Part shown: positions 1-6,070 of the stretch, in pieces
Layout: the number at the start of each line of letters is the position of its first letter
How positions within the stretch are numbered: the stretch's first letter is position 1
Assembly (NCBI GenBank): GCA_965366365.1
Contig: CBDUEV010000077.1
Span: forward strand, 1 to 12,350
Reading direction: 5' to 3'
DNA length: 12,350 bases
Source: CBDUEV01 sp965366365
Lineage (GTDB): Bacteria; Actinomycetota; Acidimicrobiia; Spongiisociales; JAENVV01
The notes under the pieces: model-generated
What the model was told of the DNA's origin: nothing
Database searches by the model: none
The model's input: the letters and a program-made list of their open reading frames with translations, nothing else
Translations under genes and position numbers: made by a program

Positions 1-15
1 TCGACCCAAAGGACA

Positions 16-318
16 GTGCTGTTGTCAGAAGACCCCGGCGTCGGAACGGAACCCAAGGGCGGTGTGGTGAGCCGGGTCCTCGGCGTGATCGGCCTTGTGC
101 TGTATCTGGCGGTCGGCTGGCTGTACCTCGCCAGTGGCCTCGTGGTGCCGTTCCCCTGGCTCGTGGGCGTATGGGTGATCTGGGGTGTTGGTCTGCTCGT
201 CCTCTTCAGGGTGTTCAGGGCTTCTCCCAGGTTGACCCCGCTGGTTCCCCTGGCGGCGGTGGCCGTGTGGGTGGTTGTTGTGCAGATGGGCAGCTGGCTT
301 CTCGGGTGGACGGCCTGA
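16..318 (+). CDS. Small three-helix membrane protein, unknown function
   Basis: A 100-residue, strongly hydrophobic protein. After a short polar N-terminus (about residues 1-18) come three likely membrane segments at about 19-42, 46-66 and 74-97, separated by a Pro/Trp turn and a basic loop around residues 65-72 (R-F-R-A-S-P-R). I recognise no family motif. The start is uncertain: GTG at 16 lies only 2 nt after the purine-rich AAAGGA at 8-13, while the in-frame TTG at 22 has a better 8-nt spacing, so the true protein may be two residues shorter. The gene lies at the window edge, so its operon partners upstream are unknown. It converges on the ClbS-like gene downstream. The regular hydrophobic pattern and basic loop support a real gene, but no function can be given. 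Confidence 0.6.
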   Translation: MLLSEDPGVGTEPKGGVVSRVLGVIGLVLYLAVGWLYLASGLVVPFPWLVGVWVIWGVGLLVLFRVFRASPRLTPLVPLAAVAVWVVVVQMGSWLLGWTA

Positions 319-423
319 GCGCCTTATCGGCAACTCATGAGATGTCCGAGCGGGAAACTCCGGCGGCCTGACCCGAACAGCGGCGCGGCGTTGGCAGGGT
401 CGCTCTACTTGGTCGAACTCGTC

Positions 424-912
424 TTAGGCCCACCTGCGGATCAGCTTGGAGGCCCAGGCGTAGTGACTCGAAGACGCCGACACGAGGTAGCTACCAACCG
501 AGGTGGAACCGGTCCATGGAAACCGCTTCTTGGCGAAGAGATCCTCGTCGTCATGCGATTCGATGACAGCCATCACCTTCTCGTGGGAAGCCCGAAGTCG
601 CTCCACGACGGTCTCCCAAGATGCGTCTTGGGACCTTTCGAAGATCTGCTGGTTCAACGCCGGCGTCTCTGCCCAGCTGAAGCCGGGCGCCGGCATCTCC
701 GGTTGTCCTCCTGCGGAGCCGACTTCTTCCCACCCCAGGATCAAGTCGTGCCAGGCGTTGAGGTGCGCCAGGAGATCTTTCACCGACCAGGTCTCGCATG
801 CGCCGGACCGCTCCCGCTCCTCTGGGGCGATGAGCTCGACAGCCTCCCATAGCCGACCGAACTCTTCGTCTGCGACTGTCAGCAGCTCGTGCTTGTTCGT
901 GGGGCGCCCCAT
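424..912 (-). CDS. ClbS/DfsB family (DinB-like) four-helix protein
   Basis: A 162-residue protein of the ClbS/DfsB branch of the DinB-like superfamily. These are small four-helix-bundle proteins; ClbS protects cells from colibactin and DfsB relatives occur in many genomes without known function. Family landmarks are MGRPTNKHELL at the N-terminus, TWSVKDLLAHLNAWHD around residues 41-56 (H50 and H55 are candidate metal or active-site histidines), PAPGFSW near 74-80, FPWTGSTS near 131-138, and a C-terminal SSSHYAWASKLIR segment with H150. I chose ATG at 912 because the family begins here; an in-frame ATG at 954 would add 14 residues with no family resemblance. There is no clear Shine-Dalgarno site. 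A TACGAT box (minus strand, 920-925) lies 7 nt upstream of the ATG, which would fit a leaderless transcript. The gene is transcribed away from the pyrimidine cluster and is probably unrelated to it. Confidence 0.88.
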   Translation of the reverse strand: MGRPTNKHELLTVADEEFGRLWEAVELIAPEERERSGACETWSVKDLLAHLNAWHDLILGWEEVGSAGGQPEMPAPGFSWAETPALNQQIFERSQDASWETVVERLRASHEKVMAVIESHDDEDLFAKKRFPWTGSTSVGSYLVSASSSHYAWASKLIRRWA

Positions 913-921
913 GGCTGAGAT

Positions 922-950
922 CGTATCAGCCTGCCGATGACCGCGATACG
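922..950. promoter_or_regulatory. Inverted repeat in divergent promoter region (candidate operator)
   Basis: CGTATC at 922-927 and GATACG at 945-950 form a perfect 6-bp inverted repeat with a 17-bp spacer. It overlaps the possible -10 box of the minus-strand ClbS-like gene, and GTATC recurs at 1006-1010 in the possible -10 region of the plus-strand operon. No regulator gene is in the window to pair with it. A 6-bp repeat can arise by chance, so this is only a candidate. Confidence 0.22.
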
Positions 951-1003
951 CCATCCGCGGTGTGTGAGAACGGGTTTGAGAGCCTCGCCAACGTCGGCGG
1001 ATC

Positions 1004-1019
1004 TAGTATCGCCACCATG
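1004..1019 (+). promoter_or_regulatory. Possible promoter -10 box for the pyrimidine operon
   Basis: TAGTAT at 1004-1009 matches four of six positions of the -10 consensus and lies 7 nt before an ATG at 1017. This is the geometry expected of a leaderless transcript in actinobacteria. No convincing -35 element sits at 16-18 bp upstream (a TTGAGA at 976-981 is too far, at 22 bp). The site is in the only non-coding stretch in front of the nine-gene cluster. Confidence 0.35.
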
Positions 1020-1049
1020 GTCGATCGGGTCCGGGCTCTGTGGTGTTGA
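1017..1049 (+). CDS. Possible 10-residue leader ORF upstream of ABC permease
   Basis: ATG at 1017 opens a 10-codon frame (MVDRVRALWC) that ends at TGA 1047-1049. That stop overlaps the first codons of the permease, which has GTG at 1040, GTG at 1043 and TTG at 1046 in its own frame. The TTG and the stop share a TTGA junction. The permease has no visible ribosome-binding site, so translation could be coupled to this short frame read from a leaderless mRNA. The peptide is too short for coding statistics, and the call rests only on position. Confidence 0.25.
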   Translation: MVDRVRALWC

Positions 1050-1948
1050 ACAACCGCACGACGCGGAGCGTGGTGTCGTTTGTGGGGATCGTTCTCACCA
1101 TCGCGGCGATCTGGGAGGCCTACAAGTGGATGGGCCAGACCACCGGCGGTACCTGGCCGCTCACCGATACGGAACTCCCCATCCGGACCAACAACCGGTC
1201 GATGCCCCACCTCTGGGATATCGGCTCGGCCCTGCTCCGGCCGGCGCAACGAGGTGGTGACGAGACCAGCCTGCTCGTTGTTCTGCTGGAGGCAGCCGCC
1301 TACACCTGGCGATCGGCCTTCGCCGGGTTTGTCGTGGGAAGCGGCATCGGCTTCGGGTTGGGCGTCCTGTTCGTTCGGTCCAACATCGCCGAGCGAGGTT
1401 TGATGCCATACGTGGTCGCTTCGCAGACCGTCCCGGTCCTGGCGATTGCCCCGATCCTCGTGGTGTGGGGTGGCCGGCTCGACCTACCCCGGTGGATACC
1501 GGTGGCGGCGATCTCTGCGTATCTCGCCTTCTTCCCCGTTGCGATCAACACCCTTCGTGGCCTGCGCTCCCCGCCGGCCACCGCCTCGGAACTCATGCAT
1601 TCCTATGCGGCCTCACCCAACCAGGTGCTCTGGAAGCTGCAGGTACCTGCGGCGTTTCCCTTCTTGTTCCCGGCTCTCAAGATCGCCGCGACGGCCTCGA
1701 TCATCGGGGCGATCGTGGGAGAGCTACCCGCAGGTATGCAACAAGGGCTCGGTCGCGCTCTCCTCGGCTTCGCATCCTCTTTCTCGAGTGCCCCGGAGAA
1801 GCTGTTCGGTTCTGTGGGGGTGGCTGCGCTGCTCGGGATCAGCTTTGTGGCGATCGTGGCTCTCATCGAGCGCCTGGTTCTCCCACCGGCACGACGTGTG
1901 GAACAAGACCTGGCCCAGATCGCCACGCTCGAAGGGGTCACGGCATGA
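1040..1948 (+). CDS. ABC transporter permease, NitT/TauT-type (pyrimidine-like substrate)
   Basis: One of two membrane subunits of an importer, 302 residues. One N-terminal helix (about 10-30) is followed by a longer than usual soluble stretch (31-75), then the binding-protein-dependent permease domain with helices near 86-112, 122-143, 152-172, 202-217 and 237-261. The cytoplasmic EAA-type coupling loop that docks on the ATPase is at about 173-203 (ELMHSYAASPNQVLWKLQVP). It is a paralogue of the permease starting at 2742, with matching EAA loop and IIGAIVGE/LIGAIVKE segments, so the channel is probably a heterodimer. GTG at 1040 is the furthest upstream start after an in-frame TAG at 1004; GTG 1043 or TTG 1046 are equally possible, and no Shine-Dalgarno is visible. 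The stop overlaps the ATPase start (ATGA), showing coupling. Substrate is inferred from the downstream pyrimidine-degradation genes. Confidence 0.9.
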   Translation: MVLNNRTTRSVVSFVGIVLTIAAIWEAYKWMGQTTGGTWPLTDTELPIRTNNRSMPHLWDIGSALLRPAQRGGDETSLLVVLLEAAAYTWRSAFAGFVVGSGIGFGLGVLFVRSNIAERGLMPYVVASQTVPVLAIAPILVVWGGRLDLPRWIPVAAISAYLAFFPVAINTLRGLRSPPATASELMHSYAASPNQVLWKLQVPAAFPFLFPALKIAATASIIGAIVGELPAGMQQGLGRALLGFASSFSSAPEKLFGSVGVAALLGISFVAIVALIERLVLPPARRVEQDLAQIATLEGVTA

Positions 1949-2745
1949 CCAACGCCGCTCCCCCTGCTGTGAATCTCGAAGGCGTGTCGATGTTGTTCAA
2001 CCCGGGACGGAGCAACGAGGTGAGCGCACTCGAGGATATCTCGGTGTTGGTTCGACCCCGGGAGTTCATCTCGTTGATCGGACCTTCCGGCTGCGGGAAG
2101 TCGACGATGCTGAGAGTGATCGGCGATCTTCTCCAGCCCACCCAGGGCAAGGTGACGGTGAATGGCAAGAACGCCCACCAGGCGCGACTGGATCGCGACT
2201 ACGGCATGGTCTTTCAAAGCGCCACCCTCCTCGAGTGGCGCAACGTCCTGGCCAATGTCGAACTCCCGCTCGAGGTGATGGGGATGAAGCCGGAAGAACG
2301 CACCGAACGCGCTCGTCAGATGCTCCAGCTGGTCCAACTCGCCCAGTTCGAGGATCACCACCCCTGGCAACTCTCCGGCGGCATGCAGCAACGAGTGGCC
2401 ATCGCTCGAGCACTGGCGTTCCAGCCGTCCATCCTGCTGATGGACGAGCCCTTCGGCGCATTGGACGAGATGACCAGAGAGCGAATGCAGATGGAGCTCC
2501 TTTCGATCTGGGAGGAAACCCACACCACGGTGCTGTTCGTGACCCACAGCATTCCCGAAGCCGTCTTTCTCTCCACGCGCGTTGTGGTCATGTCCCCGCG
2601 ACCGGGCCGGATCGTCGATGTGATTGATATCGACCTCCCTCGGGAGCGTCGCTTCGAAACTCGCGAGGAGCAACGATTCTTCGAGCTTCTCACCCAGGTC
2701 CGCGAAACGCTGCGCGCTATCGAGTCGACAGATCCCTCCTCATGA
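1945..2745 (+). CDS. ABC transporter ATP-binding protein, NitT/TauT-type
   Basis: The ATPase subunit, 266 residues, normal for the nitrate/taurine/thiamine-precursor branch of importers. It carries all nucleotide-binding motifs: Walker A GPSGCGKST at 46-54, Q-loop Q91 in MVFQ, ABC signature LSGGMQQ at 143-149, Walker B ILLMDEP at 163-169 with E168, and switch histidine H201 in VTHS. The protein is therefore expected to be active. The start ATG at 1945 overlaps the stop of the upstream permease (ATGA), and the family N-terminus (a short run, then VNLEGVSMLF) begins here. A longer in-frame extension inside the permease gene is rejected. Its own stop overlaps the next permease start at 2742 in the same ATGA arrangement, so the three subunits are translationally coupled and probably made in matched amounts. 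Confidence 0.95.
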   Translation: MTNAAPPAVNLEGVSMLFNPGRSNEVSALEDISVLVRPREFISLIGPSGCGKSTMLRVIGDLLQPTQGKVTVNGKNAHQARLDRDYGMVFQSATLLEWRNVLANVELPLEVMGMKPEERTERARQMLQLVQLAQFEDHHPWQLSGGMQQRVAIARALAFQPSILLMDEPFGALDEMTRERMQMELLSIWEETHTTVLFVTHSIPEAVFLSTRVVVMSPRPGRIVDVIDIDLPRERRFETREEQRFFELLTQVRETLRAIESTDPSS

Positions 2746-3512
2746 TGAACGCTGCCAGGAAATACGCCCCGGCGATCGCCCTGTTCGTGGGCGGACTGGC
2801 CCTGTGGGAGTTCGTCGTCCAGATCTTCGGCATCCAGGGCTTCATCCTTCCCGCCCCGTCGGCGATCGGTCGGACGTTCGTGGAGGAGGCGGACGAGCTC
2901 TGGAGGGCCGGGATCGGAACCTTCATCTCCGCCCTCGGTGGGCTCTTCGTGGGGTTGGTCGCCGCAGCGATTGCCTCGCTCTCGGCGGCGCGCTGGTCCA
3001 TGGTCCGCGACGGTGCGATGCCGCTCGCCATCGCGGCGAACTCGACACCCATCATCGTTCTCGCCCCCATCGCCAACTCCTGGTTCGGTCTCCTCAACCC
3101 GGCCGGCACGATACTCGTGGTAGCCGTGCTGGTGTTCTTTCCGATCATGATCAACCTCGTCAAGGGACTGCTGGCGGCTGAGCCCGCCGAGATGGAGCTG
3201 CTTCGCTCATATGCGACGCCGCGAAGCGGAATCCTCCTCAAACTCCAGATCCCACACGCCCTGCCGTATCTGTTCTCGGCGCTCAAGGTGGCGGCGGCGT
3301 TGGCGCTCATCGGCGCCATCGTCAAGGAGTACTTCGGCGGGCCACAGGATCGTCTTGGCCAGTACATCACCACGAAGGCGGGCCTTTTTCAGTTCGAGAA
3401 GGCCTGGTCGGCGATCGTGCTCGCCTCGCTCTTCGGGATCCTTCTGTATCTGCTCATCGTGCTTGTGGAGAAATGGGTGATCCCCTGGCATGTTTCTCTC
3501 CGGTCTTCGTGA
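2742..3512 (+). CDS. ABC transporter permease, NitT/TauT-type (second subunit)
   Basis: The second membrane subunit, 256 residues, close to the usual family size. The N-terminal helix (about 9-30) ends in the family FILPAPSAIGRTF segment. The permease domain follows with helices near 58-80, 90-110, 121-140, 178-195 and 220-250. The EAA-type loop is at about 147-173 (AEMELLRSYATP, then LLKLQIPHALPYL). The paired permease at 1040 has the same loop pattern but lacks the FILPAPS entry motif, which suggests an asymmetric heterodimer. ATG 2742 overlaps the ATPase stop; a second ATG directly follows at 2745, so the exact first residue is ambiguous by one. The 75-nt gap after the stop separates it from the binding-protein gene. 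Confidence 0.93.
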   Translation: MMNAARKYAPAIALFVGGLALWEFVVQIFGIQGFILPAPSAIGRTFVEEADELWRAGIGTFISALGGLFVGLVAAAIASLSAARWSMVRDGAMPLAIAANSTPIIVLAPIANSWFGLLNPAGTILVVAVLVFFPIMINLVKGLLAAEPAEMELLRSYATPRSGILLKLQIPHALPYLFSALKVAAALALIGAIVKEYFGGPQDRLGQYITTKAGLFQFEKAWSAIVLASLFGILLYLLIVLVEKWVIPWHVSLRSS

Positions 3513-3587
3513 CCTGGGATGGCGCCGTTCGGTTAGGGTCGCAAGCAGGTGTGGGAGGGTTCGACACCAGACGATGAAGGGCTGAAC

Positions 3588-4733
3588 ATGACGAAACAAG
3601 GATGGCGGGCGATCCTGGCAATGGTGGCGACGTTGGCGATGCTGCTGGCGGCGTGCGGGGCCGGAGACTCGTCCGAAACCACTGTCACAGAATCCGGAAC
3701 CAGCACCGAGACAACCGAAGGAGCTGGGGAGCTGACCCCCGTCAAGCTCCAACTCCAGTGGTTCGCTCAGGCGCAGTTCGCCGGCTACTACGCAGCCGTC
3801 GATCAAGGGTTCTACGAAGACGAAGGCCTCGACGTCGAGATCCTGCAGGGAGCGGTCGACATCGTTCCCCAGCAAGTCGTCTCGACGGGCGGCGCCGAAT
3901 TCGGTCTGGCGTGGGTGCCGAAGGCCCTGGTCTCCAACGAGGCGGGTGCCGGGTTGGTGAACGTCGGTCAGGTGTTCCAGCGCAGCGGCACACTCATGGT
4001 GTCCTGGGCCGACTCGGGTATCACCTCGCCTGAGGACTGGTCTGGAAAGAGCCTCGGCAATTGGGGCTTCGGAAACGAGTTCGAGCTGACCGCCGCCATC
4101 GAGAAGTTCGGTGTGACCGGGCACGAATTGGTAGCCCAGAACTTCGACATGGAAGCGTTGCTCAACCGCGACATCGACGCCGCCGAGGCCATGATCTACA
4201 ACGAGTATGCCCAGGTGCTCGAGGCCGTCAACGAAGAAACCGGTGAGCTGTACCAGCAAGAGGACCTGGCCGTGATCGACTTCAACGAGATCGGCACCGC
4301 CATGCTCCAGGATTCGGTGTGGACCACCGAGGAGTACGCCGACGCCAACCCTGAGATCGTCGAAAGCTTCCTGAAGGCGTCGTTCCGCGGCTGGATCTAC
4401 TGCAGAGACAATCCGGACAGCTGCGTCGACATCGTCCTGGCTCAGGGCCCCACGCTGCCCCGTACCCATCAGGCTTGGCAGATGAATGAGGTCAATGCTC
4501 TCATCTGGCCCTCGGAAGGCGGAATCGGGGTCATGGATCAGGCCCTGTGGGATCAGACGGTCGAGGTTGCTACCACCCAGATTCCCGAACTGCAGGGTGT
4601 GGAGATTCCCGGTTCGTCGTTCCGGACCGACCTGGCCGAGAAGGCCGTGGCGGCACTCGCCGAGGAAGGTCTCGACACGACGGGCACCGGCTTCGCGAAG
4701 GCCACGATCGAACTCACGGTAGGCGGCGAATAA
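3588..4733 (+). CDS. NMT1/THI5-like ABC solute-binding lipoprotein
   Basis: The substrate-binding subunit, 381 residues. The N-terminus has a basic start (MTKQGWR), a hydrophobic core and a lipobox ending LLAAC, with C23 as the lipidated cysteine, so it is anchored outside the membrane. A Ser/Thr/Glu-rich linker (about 27-47) leads into the family signature KLQLQWFAQAQFAGYYAA near 53-70, then GFYEDEGLDVEI, typical of the NMT1/THI5-like fold. This fold includes ThiY, which binds the pyrimidine half of thiamine. C272 and C279 could form a disulfide. The Cys-rich motif of yeast THI5 (the HMP-phosphate synthase) is absent, so this is a binding protein rather than an enzyme. ATG 3588 is chosen because of GAAGGG at 3576-3581 with 6-nt spacing and the signal peptide. 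Its place between the permease and pyrimidine-ring enzymes suggests a pyrimidine, dihydropyrimidine or ureido ligand. Confidence 0.92.
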   Translation: MTKQGWRAILAMVATLAMLLAACGAGDSSETTVTESGTSTETTEGAGELTPVKLQLQWFAQAQFAGYYAAVDQGFYEDEGLDVEILQGAVDIVPQQVVSTGGAEFGLAWVPKALVSNEAGAGLVNVGQVFQRSGTLMVSWADSGITSPEDWSGKSLGNWGFGNEFELTAAIEKFGVTGHELVAQNFDMEALLNRDIDAAEAMIYNEYAQVLEAVNEETGELYQQEDLAVIDFNEIGTAMLQDSVWTTEEYADANPEIVESFLKASFRGWIYCRDNPDSCVDIVLAQGPTLPRTHQAWQMNEVNALIWPSEGGIGVMDQALWDQTVEVATTQIPELQGVEIPGSSFRTDLAEKAVAALAEEGLDTTGTGFAKATIELTVGGE

Positions 4734-4740
4734 GAGAGAC

Positions 4741-4779
4741 ATCCGGCAGGGGGCGGGCGTTTTCCGCCACTTGCCGGAT
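4741..4779 (+). terminator. Intergenic hairpin after the binding-protein gene
   Basis: ATCCGGCA at 4741-4748 pairs perfectly with TGCCGGAT at 4772-4779. Inside it, GGCGG at 4752-4756 pairs with CCGCC at 4764-4768 around a loop containing TTTT. It starts 8 nt after the lipoprotein stop and ends 5 nt before the Shine-Dalgarno site of the amidohydrolase gene. No T-tract follows, so it is not a classical intrinsic terminator. It may partly attenuate read-through or protect the 3' end of the transporter mRNA, so that more binding protein than enzyme is made. Confidence 0.55.
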
Positions 4780-4795
4780 GGTCGAAGGAGGAAGA

Positions 4796-5638
4796 ATGGC
4801 GAACATCATCCGATCAGCCCTCGTGCAGACGGCGTGGACCGGCGACAAGGACTCGATGGTCGACAAGAACGTCGAGTACGCCAAGCAGGCCGCCGAGGAC
4901 GGCGCCCGCATCATGTGTTTTCAAGAGTTGTTCAACGCGCCCTACTTCTGCCAGGTGGAGGAGAACGAGCACCTCGGCACGGCCGAAGCGGTCCCGGACG
5001 GGCCCACCATGCAACGCATGTTTGCCCTGGCGAAGGAAACCGAAATGGTGATCGTTGTGCCCATCTATGAGAAGGAAGACGACGGGTTCCTCTACAACAC
5101 CGCCGCAGTCATCGACGCCGACGGCACCTACCTGGGCAAGTACAGGAAGACTCACATCCCGCACGTCCAGGGCTTCTACGAGAAGTTCTACTTCCGACCC
5201 GGCAACATGGGGTACCCGATTTTCGACACGGCCGTGGGACGGATCGGGGTGTACATCTGTTACGACCGCCACTTCCCGGAGGGCTGGCGAGCGCTCGGGC
5301 TGGCCGGCGCCAAGCTGGTCTACAACCCGTCGGCCACCAGCCGCGGCTTGTCGATGTACCTCTGGAACCTGGAGCAACCCGCCGCGGCGGTCGCCAACGA
5401 ATACTTCGTCGGGGCGATCAACCGGGTGGGCAAGGAACCGTACGGTGACAATGACTTCTACGGCTCCTCGTACTTCGTCGATCCCAGGGGCCAGCTGGTC
5501 GGGGAAGCCGCCTCAGACACCGAGGAGGAGCTCGTTGTCCGCGATCTGGACATGGACATGGTCGAGGAAGTCCGCCAGCAGTGGCAGTTCTTCCGAGACC
5601 GCCGTCCCGACGCCTATGGACCGCTGGTCGCCCCGTAA
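4796..5638 (+). CDS. pydC: Beta-ureidopropionase (N-carbamoyl-beta-alanine amidohydrolase), nitrilase superfamily
   Basis: A 280-residue carbon-nitrogen hydrolase. It should cleave N-carbamoyl-beta-alanine (or N-carbamoyl-3-aminoisobutyrate) to the beta-amino acid, CO2 and ammonia, the third step of reductive pyrimidine breakdown. The nitrilase-fold triad is complete: E44 in FQELF, K118 in KYRKTHIP and C155 in YICYDRHFPE. RPGN near 134-137 and NPSATSRG near 177-184 also fit the family. Sequence alone does not separate it sharply from N-carbamoylputrescine amidases; the neighbouring dihydropyrimidinase and beta-amino acid aminotransferase decide the call. ATG 4796 follows a very strong Shine-Dalgarno (GAAGGAGG, 4784-4791), and the typical N-terminus (IIRSALVQTAW) begins there. 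A longer upstream extension crosses the lipoprotein stop and the hairpin and is rejected. It follows the importer genes and is followed after 14 nt by the SnoaL-like gene. Confidence 0.9.
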   Translation: MANIIRSALVQTAWTGDKDSMVDKNVEYAKQAAEDGARIMCFQELFNAPYFCQVEENEHLGTAEAVPDGPTMQRMFALAKETEMVIVVPIYEKEDDGFLYNTAAVIDADGTYLGKYRKTHIPHVQGFYEKFYFRPGNMGYPIFDTAVGRIGVYICYDRHFPEGWRALGLAGAKLVYNPSATSRGLSMYLWNLEQPAAAVANEYFVGAINRVGKEPYGDNDFYGSSYFVDPRGQLVGEAASDTEEELVVRDLDMDMVEEVRQQWQFFRDRRPDAYGPLVAP

Positions 5639-5652
5639 GGGGTGGGTGGCTG

Positions 5653-6042
5653 ATGGGCGCGCAACCCGAGGCGGTCCAAGGCTGGCTCGATGCCTATCTG
5701 GCCGCCTGGAAGAGCTACGACCCGTCGGCGATCAGGGCACTGTTCACCGACGATGCCACGTACCGCTACAAACCGTGGGAAGACCCGCTGAACGGCATCG
5801 ACGAGATCCTCGCCTCGTGGTTGGTGGATCCGGATCCGGCCAATTCGTGGCAGGCCTGGTACCGGGTGGACCTCGTCGACGGGGATCGGGCTACGGCGGT
5901 GGGCGAGACCCGCTACACCGACGGAACCAACTTCGCCAACCTGTGGGTGATGCAGTTCGCTCACGACGGCCGTTGTTCGCAGTTCACGGAGTGGTACATG
6001 GAGATCCCCGTCGCAGAAGCCCCGGAGGGGCCGGATGAGTAG
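5653..6042 (+). CDS. SnoaL/NTF2-like domain protein, unknown substrate
   Basis: A 129-residue single-domain protein with the cone-shaped NTF2/SnoaL fold. The N-terminal helix pattern (VQGWLDAYLAAWKSYDPSAI, then ALFTDDATYRY at 29-39), the PWEDPLNGIDEI segment and the final strand FTEWYMEIPV are typical. Such proteins are isomerases, cyclases, dehydratases or plain binding proteins, and the fold alone does not give a reaction. The pocket appears rich in aromatics (Y37, Y39, W42, W66, W69, Y70, W113, Y115). ATG 5653 lies 14 nt after the beta-ureidopropionase stop, with a G-rich AAGGGG-like site overlapping that stop; translation is probably coupled. Being held between two pathway enzymes suggests that it handles an intermediate or side product of pyrimidine breakdown, which is inference only. 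The last ten residues are acidic and probably disordered. Confidence 0.82.
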   Translation: MGAQPEAVQGWLDAYLAAWKSYDPSAIRALFTDDATYRYKPWEDPLNGIDEILASWLVDPDPANSWQAWYRVDLVDGDRATAVGETRYTDGTNFANLWVMQFAHDGRCSQFTEWYMEIPVAEAPEGPDE

Positions 6043-6070
6043 CGTTAGGAAGCCATCGTGAGAGGAAACC

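Noticed and set aside
370..401. GACCC/GGGTC inverted repeat in the gap between the first two convergent genes as a terminator
   Set aside because: Only 5 bp with a 22-nt loop and no T-tract on either strand; probably chance.
1465..1944. In-frame upstream extension of the ATPase gene
   Set aside because: It lies wholly inside the permease gene, has no ABC-family similarity, and the ATGA overlap at 1945 marks the real start.
1040..4733. A thiamine-precursor (ThiXYZ) importer
   Set aside because: The subunits resemble that branch, but no thiamine genes or TPP riboswitch-like structure are visible and all downstream genes are pyrimidine-catabolic. It is kept only as an alternative.
3207..4742. 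A 511-codon open frame on the minus strand across the second permease and the binding-protein gene
   Set aside because: It is the antisense shadow of two well-supported genes, with low-complexity composition and no recognisable motif.
4547..4795. In-frame upstream extension of the beta-ureidopropionase gene
   Set aside because: It covers the end of the lipoprotein gene and the hairpin. The strong GAAGGAGG site and the family N-terminus put the start at 4796.
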